Source: Primulina eburnea (taxonomy: Eukaryota > Streptophyta > Magnoliopsida > Lamiales > Gesneriaceae). From it: 64,000 bases of DNA. The translations under genes were made by a program, and so were the position numbers. The DNA is taken from positions 186,001 to 250,000 of the forward strand of contig NW_027331263.1 of assembly GCF_022965805.1 (NCBI RefSeq), written 5' to 3'. The notes below the pieces were generated by a model. That model was not told where the DNA came from. It did not search any database and saw only the letters and a list, made by a program, of their open reading frames with translations. Of this stretch, positions 44,775-55,439 are shown piece after piece; position 1 is the first letter of the stretch; each line of letters begins with the position of its first letter.

Positions 44775-46258
44775 CTATAATAATTTACAAGCCTTCATAC
44801 AAGAGATTATCCGAAGAGGTAAGGATATACCTGCACTTGCTACTGTGAATGGTTCAGCTCCTACTGGTGCAAACTTGATCATCTTCAGGCCACAGTCAAT
44901 ATTAACTCTGTACTTCGAGAGCCAATCCATTCCCAATATCACATCAAAATCGTTCATTTTCAAAACAATCAATTCAGCATACATCTGATGACCTTGGACA
45001 TATATTGGACATCCTCGCACAATCTGATCTGTCCGTAATTCTTGCCCGGAAGGTAAGGCTATGGCGAGTTGTGTCTCTGTTGTACTTGGTGTAATGCCCA
45101 GTCTCTTTACAAACGATTCCGAAATAAAAGAATGCGTGGCTCCTGAATCTAGTAAAACAATAGCAGTAATACCAGAAATCAAGAACATACCGGTGATCAT
45201 CGATGTATCAGCATCCACTTCTTCTTTGGTCATGGAGAAAAGGCGTCCATGTACCTTCTCTGAACTTCCTGGACAATTCTTGGCGAGATGTCCTGGCTTC
45301 TTGCAACGATAACAGACATTAGAACCTTGCATACATTCCCCGCCATGAAGTTTGCCACATTTAGGACAAGGTGGTATGTCATATTCTTTACGTGGAGGGG
45401 GACCCTTGCCACGTGGTTCCTCTGGTCGAGCACCTTTGCTATCGATCTTTTTGCCTTGTCCTGTTCCTCGGTTCTTCTGAAAGTACTGCTGCCTTCGTTG
45501 TTGCCTGTCCCTGTCAATGTCATGTTCATCTTGTTCTGCCATAAGTGCTCTTTCTACTATCTCCCCATAGGTAACAACTTTCGCCATCCGTACATCTCGT
45601 TTAATTTTAGAGCGAAGTCCCCGCATGAAATGTTCGCCCTTACTTGTGTCATCCTGTGCAATATATGGTACATATTGAACTCCAGCTTCAAATTGTTGTA
45701 TGTATTCAGTCATTGACATGTTTCCTTGCTTCAAATTCAGGAAGTCACTAGCTTTCTTGGCTCGTACATCTTTACTGAAATACTTGTTGTAAAACATGGA
45801 TTTGAAAGTTTCCCATGTCAATGGTATCGCAGATAATACCACTCTTGCACTCTCCCACCATATCCTTGCATGCTTTGTCAACAAAAATATGGCACAAGTT
45901 ACTTTGTCTGCATCTTCCATATGAAAGTAGGAGAAGATGGATTCCAATGACTTAATCCACTCTTCTGCTACTGCTGGATCGGTGCTTCCCATGAATTCCG
46001 GAGGATTCAAACGTCGAAAACGATCATATACGTCTGTCTGAACAGGCACATGTCTGTGTACTAAGGCTTGAGCTTGTGCCTGTTCATGAGTAGTCCGTTG
46101 CATCTCCAGTAGCTGCTGGATTTGTTCACCATGGACCCTTGTTGTTGGAGTAATTGAGCGAAGTCATCTATCGGTCGTGGCGCACTGCCCTCACCTTCGA
46201 CTGCTGGGGCCTTGCCCTTAGATGACTCTCCTTCATGTACTTTACGTTTCGGTGGCAT
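44775..46258 (-). pseudogene. E5 gag-protease, one frameshift, ends in TAG
   Basis: The true start is probably the ATG at 46258 (MPPKRKVHEGESSKGK). After about 50 codons the frame changes near 46115-46130, where an A run appears one base short, and continues as 46103-44775. Gag capsid: FRRLNPPEFMGSTDP, then ARIWWESAR and YIQQFEAGVQYV. Nucleocapsid: CYRCKKPGHLAKNC zinc knuckle, preceded by a degenerate CPKCGKLHGGEC. Protease: VLLDSGATHSFIS, then DVILGMDWL. The frame stops at TAG (44775-44777) in the same frame as pol, so one stop codon separates Gag-PR from Pol. This may be nonsense mutation, or readthrough as in some retroelements. E2 and E3 have no stop at the matching place. Confidence 0.85.
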
Positions 46259-46393
46259 CGTCGCTTATCTTAACCAACATGTAGGTCACGTAGAAACACA
46301 TAACTTAGCATAAACTATGGAATACAAAGATACTTACTTGCCGAGTTCCCCAGGTATAGATGAAGTGCAGTGTCTTCCCTGTCGAAGAACCGT

Positions 46394-46407
46394 GGGCTCT
46401 GATACCA
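46394..46407 (-). promoter_or_regulatory. E5 primer binding site
   Basis: TGGTATCAGAGCCC on the minus strand, seven bases from the LTR edge, complementary to the initiator Met tRNA. Confidence 0.88.
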
Positions 46408-46414
46408 TAAAAAT

Positions 46415-48466
46415 TGTCACACCCTTACTCTATACTTAGCATAATTACCATAATCAAAATAGGATTTGAATGATATAACTATATTATGAATCAAATCAAC
46501 AAGGGGCATCACTTTGACGGTTCGTAAAAATTTTGGCATGATGTCCCTATATTTTGTATAAGCCCAAACCAAGCAACAACATTTATATATACATAGACAC
46601 AAACTCAACTCAAGCAACAACATCAACCCATATATATATAATCGTATTCTTACACACAAACATATTCTGTACCATCATACCCCTAGACATAAACATTGTA
46701 AAACTTGTTTCAAACCCTGACATTCAATTCATTATAATACATATGCGTAAGCTATACAATAAGAAGCCCGTTCTTGTCGAGGTGAGGCACGTCACTAGCA
46801 TCCATTGGCGAACCGGCATCCTACGCATCTTCACTACCTGATCCTGTAATACATGAGCTACGTGAGTTTATAAACTCAATAAGTTGGCACTTGTACATAT
46901 CAATATGCATCGAAGGAACATACATATCAAGTCGTGATCAACAATGAATCTTAAAAACATGTCATACCGTAGCATATATTCAATGTTCATTTTTGTACTT
47001 GAGCCTCATTAGTTGACCTGTACTACTGTGCTTGCTTTATTATATAGCTACTACTGTGTTGGACGTCAGGGAGCAACCTTTGGCAACCCCACGCCCCATG
47101 AAGATATATTGGCCAATAGCTTTGGTGGACTTAAAACCACCCATGATGTCAACAAGCTCTATATCATGTAACTCAATCCTTTTCTTTTCAAGTTCATGTT
47201 CTTGTTCATGACATAGCACGCATCTTCAATATTCATGAGTTCCTTACATATTTAATACATAACAATGGAATATGGTGCTATGTTTTCATCAATAAACATA
47301 CTAACAATGTACATATATCAATAGACAATGAGATGCATTTGAAATTCATAATATTACTCATGTATTACTTCAAGAACATGCCAACTTACCGTCAAATCTT
47401 AAGAACACTGGTTTGAGACGGTGTATCTCGCTCCTATACTGTCAAATACATCAATAAACCCATCACTATGTATATACTAGGTGAAAATCACTCCTCTACA
47501 TGTAGAACAACTAAAAGAGAAGAAAACTTACACCTATATGATGCTCTTGTGATGGAGAACTAAGTTCTCACTTCAAAACGATGAAAGGAATGAAGAAGAG
47601 AGCTTTTGGAGGAAGATTCTAAGTTTTTCTTTCGTGGCTTGCTGTGAAAGAAAAGGGAAAGAACTGATACAATGGTTCAGAAATTCGAAACTTATCTTTT
47701 TGTATGAAAGGCGGCGCTCGGGCGGTAGTTTTCTACCGCTCGAGCGCGGAATGTTCTGTCCAAAAGGTGCAGTTTTCGTGCACTGGCGCTCGGGCGGTCA
47801 TATTCTACCGCTCGGGCGCCATATGTTCTGGAAAAATACTGAACTTCAAATACACCGGCGCTCGGGCGCCACCTGTTCTGCTTCTGCGCGCTACTTCATC
47901 GAAGATCGCTCCGGAAACGTCTCTTTCGTTCATAATCTGAAAAAATGGTAAACTACAAAGTTGTAGCCCTATGTCTTGGCCTGAATCTCCCACTGGTTTC
48001 AGGTCATTTGGAGGTCTGAGTAAAATGTTATGCCCATTCTCCTAACATGTGTCAGTGAAGGAATTACGGTATACACGACACACTTCGGGGCGCTTTTGGC
48101 TTGTCCTCCACAATGATTTGGACAAAACCCAAAACGTGAAAGTTGTAGCATTATGTCTTAGCTTTCTAATGGTTATGGCCTCACACAATTTGGATCAATA
48201 TTCAAATCATTATGCTAAAACCCATAAAAACTACCATATCTACATCTCATTTCCTACAAACTTCATAACACTATTTCTATGTACACATCTTACCATCACT
48301 ATTTTGACATTTATTCATTCTCAATGCACCATAAACAATATAAAAGTCATGTTCAAACTCAATATTGATACTTCAATCCTCACGTGAAATCTAATAAGGT
48401 AATTAACTACAAAATAAACGACATGAACGTGTTACTAATCATTTGTACGAGTAACCGGGCATTACA
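46415..48466 (-). repeat. E5 5' LTR, family B
   Basis: 2052 bp, bounded by TGTCACACCC and CCGGGCATTACA in + orientation. Related to the E1 LTR. The cassette of CGCTCGGGCGGT-type motifs is at about 47710-47880. Confidence 0.92.
47705..47885 (-). promoter_or_regulatory. E5 LTR cassette of CGCCCGAGCG-type repeats
   Basis: Six motifs of the type GGCGCTCGGGCGGT, several as inverted pairs around short AT spacers (GGTAGTTTTCTACCG at about 47723-47737). They lie upstream of the presumed transcription start on the minus strand. I see no strong TATA box directly after them. Confidence 0.5.
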
Positions 48467-48471
48467 GTAAT

Positions 48472-48664
48472 TCTAATGCATATGCGCACATTTCTTCGCG
48501 CATATGCGCCATAGCTTCGGCCCTTTACATTTATTCTTAACCTTTCTCATCTTTTCTCATGTCTTTCCTACTCCCATTCTACTTAATGTTTCTCATGCAA
48601 TGTCATGCACTCTCACATCTTCGAATATCGTATTAATGAAGACTAATAATTCCTGAGCCTTACA
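48472..48664 (-). repeat. E3 3' LTR, part 1 (U3 start)
   Basis: This continues the E3 LTR after E5 and ends GAGCCTTACA at 48664, matching 60092-60284. Next to it, 48665-48682 (minus strand CTTAGAGGGGGAGAAA) is the E3 polypurine tract. Confidence 0.92.
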
Positions 48665-48763
48665 TTTCTCCCCCTCTAAGAAATGATTTCGCCCTCGAAA
48701 TCGCAGGCAAATTATCAAACATACATGACAAGTAATATAATCAATACTGAAAATTTACTTACA

Positions 48764-50114
48764 TCATGTAAATAATTCAAGATGTTTCTGTTGCATATCC
48801 GCTTCTGTTTCCCAAGTCGCTTCTTCGATGCCATGATGACTCCATTGGACTTTCACTAACGGAATAGTCTTCGTCCTGAGCTTCTTTTCTTTCCGATCAA
48901 GAATTTGTGTCGGTTGTTCGACATAGCTCAAGGTCTGATCAAGTTCAGCTTCGTCAGGCTGAATAACATGAGAATTATCTGGCATATACTTACGCAACAT
49001 TGACACATGAAAGACATCATGTATGCCAGATAGCGAAGGAGGAAGAGCAAGTCGGTAGGCTCGGTCGCCAATCTTTTCTAAGATCTCGTAAGGACCGACG
49101 TATCTAGGTGACAGCTTCCCACGCTTTCCAAATCTGACAACGTCTCTGAATGGAGAAATCTTCAGAAATACCTTGTCTCCTTGCTCAAATACTAGCGGTC
49201 TACGTCTGATGTTGGCGTATTTTGCTTGCCTATCTTGTGTCGTCTTCATCCTCTTTTGAATGACTTTTAACTTCTCAGTCATGTCACGAATCATATCTGG
49301 TCCAAGTTCTGGTACCTCTGAGATTTCATCCCAATATAGCGGAGATCTGCACTTCTTACCATATAAAGCTTCAAACGGTGCCATCTCAATACTCGTCTGA
49401 TATCTTTTATTGTAAGAGAATTCACAAAGAGGTAAGGAATCTTGCCAACTAATGCCAAAATCTAGCACTACGGCTCTCAACATATCCTCTAGTGTCTGGA
49501 TAGTCCGCTCTGATTGTCCGTCTGTCTGAGGATGGTAAGCAGTACTCAGGTGTAATGTCGTACCTAAAGCCTGCTGTAGACTGTGCCAAAAGTGAGAAGT
49601 GAATCGTGGATCACGATCTGATACGATAGACTTCGGCACTCCATGTAATCTGACTACCTCTCGAATATATATCTCCGCCATCTGATCTTGTCTATACGTC
49701 ATTCTGTACGGGATGAAACAAGCAGATTTGGTCAATCTGTCAATAATGACCCAAATCGCATCGCAGCCTATGGATGATCGAGGTAACTTAGTCACGAAAT
49801 CCATGGCAATGTGATCCCATTTCCATTCTGGAATAGATAAACTCTGAATTAAACCTCCCGGCTTCTTTCTTTCAGCTTTTACCTGTTGACAGTTCAAACA
49901 CTTAGACACAAATTCTGCAATATCTGATTTCATTTGTTTCCACCAGAATTGTGTCTTCAAGTCATTATACATCTTCCTGCCACCAGGATGAATGCTGAAC
50001 CGACTACAATGTGCCTCTGACAGAATCTGCTGTTTCAACTCTGCAACATCTGGTACCACAAGACGGTTATTCAGGTACAACACATGATCATGTACCTGAT
50101 ATTCTGACATATGC
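48764..50114 (-). pseudogene. E3 pol, integrase half
   Basis: This is the C-terminal half of E3 Pol after the G2 insertion. It has the zinc domain ([17 protein letters not shown], then [13 protein letters not shown]), the core with [16 protein letters not shown] and [25 protein letters not shown], and the chromodomain-like end VKVQWSHHGIEEATWE. All DDE residues are present and the frame is open. The first residues of the longer open frame (up to 50149) come from G2 and are not original. The target duplication TATGC is at 50110-50114. It joins in sense to 55440-58119. Confidence 0.92.
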
Positions 50115-50903
50115 TGATAAGAATCCAAGTACGAATGAGAAGCAAACACGATTATCAGAATCGCACCCTCAACTCAATAACAAACAAGGATCTATTATGT
50201 TGTCCCGATCTTTTGAAACAAGTAAAGATTTGTGATATTCACCTCTAAGATATTAAATCTTAACAACAAATATCAACGAGGATAACAATTGAATCTCGAA
50301 CGAACCTTCAAAGAACTTGTTTTGACAATCCGAGCGAAGAAACAATTGACAAACGCCACAAAGATGAAATCTTTGATAAGTTTGATTTGGTTTTCTTCTT
50401 TGAGAAGAAAAAAGCTTAAAGCTTTGAAAGTTGAGAAAAAACTCAAACAATTTTCATATCTTTCAATGTATATTTTCGTTCAACAATGATACATCAATTA
50501 TATAAGCAATAAAATACAAGAAAAGTAGTGTGAAAAGCTTGATTGAGCTAATTAGCAACTTTGACACGCTAGTCCGCCAGAACACCGCGGGTGCGGTGAC
50601 GTAAGGACCGCGGGTGCGCTCTGGCTTCGAAAAAAATTTTTTTTTTTATAAAACATGACCGCGGGTGCGGCCCTGTTTTGAGCGCGGGTGCGCTATGCCT
50701 TCGGCAACTTGACCGCGGGTGCGGCCCTGTTTTGAGCGCGGGTGCGCTGGTCCTTCGGCAATTCTTTGTTGAACTCCACCACTTGCTTGAATATGCTTGA
50801 TTCATCATCTTTTATCACAGTCAAGCTTGAAAGTCCGGAACAACAACGCTACTTAAATCTTTCCCCAAACATTTGCACACGGTGCCTAGCCAGATTCATA
50901 TCA
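50115..50903 (-). repeat. G2 3' LTR
   Basis: 789 bp, ending CATATCA. It contains five or six CCGCGGGTGCGG-type motifs (about 50583-50750) and a TATATAA element downstream on the minus strand (about 50497-50503). It pairs with 54661-55439. Confidence 0.92.
50583..50755 (-). promoter_or_regulatory. G2 LTR cassette of ACCGCGGGTGCGG repeats
   Basis: Motifs alternate between ACCGCGGGTGCGG and AGCGCGGGTGCGCT. The same cluster is at 55097-55290. The type resembles the E2 and 1-463 cassettes although the rest of the LTR is unrelated to family A. Confidence 0.55.
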
Positions 50904-53062
50904 TACTCCTCTTCTTCAAAAAGATTTGTCCTCAAATCTTGTCTACCTACATAAAAACGAAGCAAGCTAGTAATAACAAGAAGTATATTATCAACATGCT
51001 TACCTTTAAGCTCAAGATTGTAGACGTTTTCAGGTGCTCGCTCCATCAGCACTCGAAATCCCAAATTCACGGTGGCCTTCCCTATGTATTCATCAACCTC
51101 ACCAAACATCAAATAACATATGACACCAAATGATAAAATATTACTAAGGATCACAAATATCAGATTCCTCCCCTTCTTAGACCTAGTTAGCAACATAACA
51201 AATTCCATACACTTGTTCGACCATATTTCACTCGGAATAAGATGTAATTGATACAACACATAAGAATCAAACTTAGATGCCCTTTTCTCATATCCACTGC
51301 ACCCTTGACTACACCACTTAACATACTTCTTCATATGCAACCAACACATATAATCATGCATTTTATCAAAGATAAATACACCACTATATGCATTAACAGC
51401 GCGTAACTCATGCAATGAATTTAGAATAAACAATTTATCCTCCTTAAAATTGTATTCATTATGATCATAAAAATTCTTACGTGCAATGCATGTTTCACAA
51501 TTCCACTCAATATACCTCCTCATATGCAACCATAGTAAAAATTCATGCATCATATCTATGGCTCTAGTTATTTCATGGCTACCAATTAAACACATGTCAT
51601 GTACCTCAATATCAATTAACAACTCATGCAATGGATGTAGGATGAAAAATTTATTTTCTTTAAACAGGTATTCATCATGAACAAAGAAATAATTATGTTC
51701 ATCCTTGAACCTCTCAAAACCATCAAACAAGCATAAATCATGCAAATATAACACACTAAATATACGATCCATGTAATCTTCACAACCATCACCAATCAAA
51801 TATAAATCATGGAAATAGGACACGTCACATGTACTATCAATGCAATATATTATCTCATCACAAAAATCTAAGTCTAATGTATATAATTTATTGCCATGAC
51901 AAAATCTCATCCATTGGACAACTTGTGGAAACTCCCAATCCATAACATTTGAATTTACATTATGCAATATGTCAACATTCTCAATTCTTTGAACCCCCGG
52001 TAACAACAACAATTCACAGTTAAATTCTATAAACATAACTTTTTCAACATTCATTCCCAAATCTTGAATACAACACAACAATGAACTAGGATCAAAACGA
52101 AAATCATACCTCATGATTGTTGTGTTGGCAACTACTCTTACCTCACGATAATTGCTCTCAACGTCATATGGATGGTTCCACCGCATTTTCACTCCATCAA
52201 CAATTGTTCTCCTCTTCATCATGCCATCACAATAATCCTGCAAAGAAGAATTAACATCGCTCGGGATTGAACCGGCTATATCATCACAATGACAATAAAC
52301 CACTTTGTACAAAGGTACTTTAAAAGGTTTATTCAAAAATACATAATTCTCAACCTCACTATTTTTACTCTTTTGGGCCTTTAATTCATTTTTTCTTTCT
52401 TTTTCTTTGGCCTCTTTTTCTGTTTCATCTTTTATCTCTTTTTTATTTTCTATGGCCATCTCACTCTTTTGTTCACTCTTTCTTTCGGCCATTTCACATT
52501 TTTTTACACTCAATGATTCACTTTCCACTATACACAATTTAACATCATTAGACTCATCAACTAGTGGAATACTATCATCAACAACTATCTCAACCACAAC
52601 CTCAAATTCAGGTTCTTCTACAACATTATCCTCCATTCGGGATTCAAACTCACCCACAACATCACCCTCCATTTGAGAATTAAGCTCAACTGGCGATTTT
52701 ATTATGGTCACCTCATCACGTGGACAATGATTGATATCATGACCAATTTCTAAACACCAACAACATATAACATCACAAGTACTAGAAATTGAATTTTTAA
52801 ATGTACCTTGATTTTCATATTTGCTAGATTCACATCTCCGGCCACCTCCTCTATCCTCCTTACATCGCATATCATCATCATGATGTAAATGCCATGTTCT
52901 ACTTCTTTCAACTCCACTACCTCGACTACGCTCATCAACATGCCTATCATGCATCGCCTCTTCTTCATAACCCATATATTTTTTTCGTAGAGGCTTAAAC
53001 TCCTTCTCCCATATTTTATCCACCCCTTCTAACATTGTTTGAAATTGTCGATCGTCAACCAT
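50849..53062 (-). CDS. G2 protein: CCHC knuckle plus unknown C-terminal region, no capsid
   Basis: A 737-codon ORF. The capsid segment present in G1 is absent: only about 99 charged residues precede the CCHC knuckle (C100-x2-C103-x4-H108-x4-C113). Then come an acidic region, a Lys/Glu-rich stretch (about 195-235) and the unknown region shared with G1 (VPLYKVVY, DDIAGSIPS, SYFHDLYLIGDG, CWLHMKKYVKW). A module of about 75 residues occurs twice in tandem, DEYLFKENKFFILHPLHELL...WLHMRRYIEW and NEYNFKEDKLFILNSLHELR...WLHMKKYVKW. G1 has one copy. A hydrophobic segment after KKGRNLIF (about 631-654) may cross a membrane, and LRTNLFEEE precedes the PPT. The stop lies just inside the 3' LTR. The function is unknown. 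An env-like or host-derived origin are both possible. Confidence 0.68.
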   Translation of the reverse strand: MVDDRQFQTMLEGVDKIWEKEFKPLRKKYMGYEEEAMHDRHVDERSRGSGVERSRTWHLHHDDDMRCKEDRGGGRRCESSKYENQGTFKNSISSTCDVICCWCLEIGHDINHCPRDEVTIIKSPVELNSQMEGDVVGEFESRMEDNVVEEPEFEVVVEIVVDDSIPLVDESNDVKLCIVESESLSVKKCEMAERKSEQKSEMAIENKKEIKDETEKEAKEKERKNELKAQKSKNSEVENYVFLNKPFKVPLYKVVYCHCDDIAGSIPSDVNSSLQDYCDGMMKRRTIVDGVKMRWNHPYDVESNYREVRVVANTTIMRYDFRFDPSSLLCCIQDLGMNVEKVMFIEFNCELLLLPGVQRIENVDILHNVNSNVMDWEFPQVVQWMRFCHGNKLYTLDLDFCDEIIYCIDSTCDVSYFHDLYLIGDGCEDYMDRIFSVLYLHDLCLFDGFERFKDEHNYFFVHDEYLFKENKFFILHPLHELLIDIEVHDMCLIGSHEITRAIDMMHEFLLWLHMRRYIEWNCETCIARKNFYDHNEYNFKEDKLFILNSLHELRAVNAYSGVFIFDKMHDYMCWLHMKKYVKWCSQGCSGYEKRASKFDSYVLYQLHLIPSEIWSNKCMEFVMLLTRSKKGRNLIFVILSNILSFGVICYLMFGEVDEYIGKATVNLGFRVLMERAPENVYNLELKGKHVDNILLVITSLLRFYVGRQDLRTNLFEEEEYDMNLARHRVQMFGERFK
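50904..50917 (-). promoter_or_regulatory. G2 polypurine tract
   Basis: The minus strand reads GAAGAAGAGGAGTA next to the 3' LTR. It is shorter in G than the tracts of E1-E5. Confidence 0.7.
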
Positions 53063-53340
53063 TATACCTGCAAGAAAAGGTTAGTATAAAACAATAAAAG
53101 ATAAGTTTCCTCACCACGAATCCTCACTGGTCACTCCAATCAAAAATTCACTCGAATCTTTTTTTTTTTTCTCACTACAAAATACTCACCGATCACTCCA
53201 AAGAAATAACGCTCGCACTCAAGTGTTTTCACTCGAATTTGATAGTTCTCTCTAGATGTGCTCAAGCTTTGTACTTGTATATCAAACTAACAAGATTCAA
53301 CTTGTGGACACTTGCAACTGTCTCACTTGGACTGCACAAA

Positions 53341-53620
53341 ACAAAGAACGATAGAATAACACAGATTTGAAAACATAACAAAGGATAACATAGATCTGAA
53401 AACAGAAACAATGGAATAACACAGATCTGATAACAGAACGAAATTTTTTGTTTTTCTTTTCTTATATAGAAAGATTTGACAATAGAAACGAAAGGATAAC
53501 ACAGATCTGAGAACAGAACGGATTTTAAACAGATCTGAAATAGAAACAAAAGGATAACACAGATCTGATAACAGAACGGATATTTTTTTTTTAATTTTTT
53601 TTAGACAGATCTGAAAATAA
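53341..53620. repeat. G2 leader with repeated ACAGATCTG core
   Basis: Seven copies of ACAGATCTG or a one-base variant are spread over 53357-53612, most within a GGATAACACAGATCTGA context. The core AGATCT is a palindrome. G1's leader has two copies. Possibly a structured RNA signal in the transcript, but this is inference. Confidence 0.6.
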
Positions 53621-53650
53621 CAACAACAATAACTTACTTGAATTCAATGA

Positions 53651-53671
53651 ACCTAAGCTCTGATACCAAAT
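53651..53671 (-). promoter_or_regulatory. G2 primer binding site
   Basis: On the minus strand TTTGGTATCAGAGCTTAGG lies immediately inside the LTR edge, complementary to the initiator Met tRNA over a longer stretch than in E1-E5. Confidence 0.9.
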
Positions 53672-55439
53672 GATAAGAATCCAAGTACGAATGAGAAGCA
53701 AACATGATTATCAGAATCGCACCCTCAACTCAATAACAAACAAGGATCTATTATGTTGTCCCGATCTTTTGAAACAAGTAAAAATTTGTGATATTCACCT
53801 CTAAGTTATTTAACTTAGCAACAAATATCAACGATAAAATAATTGCATCAAGAACGAACCTTCAAAGAACAAAGCCTATGACAATCCGAGCGAGAAACAA
53901 TCGACAAACGCCACAAAGATTAAATCTTTGATAAGTTTGATTTTTAGTAAACACAAAGCACAAGCCTTGCAAGATTGAGAGAACTCAATAAATTTCATAT
54001 ATCTTCAATAATGATCCGTTCAACAATCATACATGCATTATATAATCATTAAAATACAAGAAAAGTTTTCTGATCGTGATGTTAAATTTTTGAGTTACTT
54101 TTGGAAAAATTTGTGGGCTAAGCATGGCACTAAACTGTTGTTTTCTACTACATGTCATCCTCAAACGGATGGACAAACTAAAGTTGTTGATAGAACTCTA
54201 GGAACACTTTTGCGTGCTATACTCAAAAAGAACTTGAAAAATTGGGAAGAATGTTTGTCATTTGTTGAGTTTGCTTATAACCGTAGCGTGCATTCTACTA
54301 CGAATTATTCACCATTTGAGATTGTTTATGGTTTTAATCCTTTGACTCCGTTGGATTTGATGTCTTTACCTGTGAGTGAAAGGTTAAACATGGATGGGCA
54401 AAAGAAGGCTGAATTTGTTAGGAGTTTGCATGAGAAGGTCAAGGCGAACATCGAGAAGAAGAATTTACAATACACGAAACAAGCCAACAAGGGAAGGAAA
54501 AAGATGGTTTTTGAAAAGGGATATTGGGTGTGGTTGCACTTAAGGAAGGAAAGATTTCCAGAAAAGCGACGTTCAAAACTCTTACCTAGGGGTGATGGAC
54601 CATTTCAAGTGCTTGAAAAGATTAACGACAATGCCTACAAACTAGAACTACCAGGTGAGTACGATTATCAGAATCGCACCCTCAACTCAATAACAAACAA
54701 GGATCTATTATGTTGTCCCGATATTTTGAAACAAGTAAAGATTTGTGATATTCACCTCTAAGATATTAAATCTTAACAACAAATATCAACGAGGATAACA
54801 ATTGAATCTCGAACGAACCTTCAAAAAACTTGTTTTGACAATCCGAGCGAAGAAACAATCGACAAACGCCACAAAGATGAAATCTTTGATAAGTTTGATT
54901 TGGTTTTCTTCTTTGAGAAGAACAAAGCTTAAAGCTTTGAAAGTTGAGAAAAAACTCAAACAATTTTCATATCATTCAATGTATATTTTCGTTCAACAAT
55001 GATACATCAATTATATAAGCAATAAAATACAAGAAAAGTAGTGTGAAAAGCTTGATTGAGCTAATTAGCAACTTTGACACGCAAGTCCGCCAGAACACCG
55101 CGGGTGCGGTGACGTAAGGACCACGGGTGCGCTCTGGCTTCGAAAAAATTTTTTAAAAAAAAAAAAAATATTTTTTTTTTTTTATAAAACATGACCGCGG
55201 GTGCGGCCCTGTTTTGAGCGCGGGTGCGCTATGCCTTCGGCAACTTGACCGCGGGTGCGGCCCTGTTTTGAGCGCGAGTGCGCTGGTCCTTCGGCAATTC
55301 TTTGTTGAACTCCACTACTTGCTTGAATATGCTTGATTCATCATCTTTTATCACAGTCAAGCTTGAAAGTCCGGAACAACAACGCTACTTAAATCTTTCC
55401 CCAAACATTTGCACACGGTGCCTAGCCAGATTCATATCA
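53672..55439 (-). repeat. G2 5' LTR, chimeric: duplicated U5 with integrase insert
   Basis: Three parts. 53672-54065 is the U5-side half of a diverged LTR copy. 54066-54662 is an integrase gene segment. 54661-55439 is a nearly full LTR lacking about its first 40 bp and nearly identical to 50115-50903. The two LTR parts overlap in content, so U5/R is present twice. Reverse transcription would have made both LTRs alike, so this arose after insertion or by recombination with another copy. Confidence 0.85.
54066..54662 (+). pseudogene. Integrase C-terminal segment inside G2 LTR
   Basis: This encodes the second half of a Ty3/gypsy integrase of the same clade as the satellite: [32 protein letters not shown], then [30 protein letters not shown], and the post-core part to [13 protein letters not shown]. 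Unlike the satellite it keeps the Asp of SDRD, but the catalytic Glu of GQTE is replaced by Lys (GQTK). It goes on past the point where satellite monomers end (KKNL), so it was not taken from a satellite monomer. Both ends are abrupt joints to LTR sequence. Confidence 0.88.

Larger units (their letters stand above)
38290..48466 (-). mobile_element. E5: chromovirus with rearranged left LTR, long reading frames
   Basis: Target duplication GTAAT is at 38285-38289 and 48467-48471. On the minus strand: 5' LTR 46415-48466 (2052 bp), PBS, gag-protease, pol, PPT. In place of a simple 3' LTR there is a folded-back LTR copy (39583-41776) and a SINE cluster (38290-39574) that reaches the target duplication. 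The coding part is the best preserved full Gag-Pol in the window, with one homopolymer frameshift and one in-frame TAG. Confidence 0.85.
50115..55439 (-). mobile_element. G2: pol-less LTR retrotransposon with chimeric 5' LTR
   Basis: Target duplication TATGC is at 50110-50114 and 55440-55444. On the minus strand: 5' LTR region 53672-55439 (enlarged), PBS, leader, 737-codon ORF, PPT, 3' LTR 50115-50903. It is the same family as G1 (LTR starts TGATAAGAATCC against TGATGTGAATC, shared PBS context, leader and ORF) but clearly diverged. No RT or integrase of its own. The integrase segment in its 5' LTR lies on the opposite strand. Confidence 0.9.
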
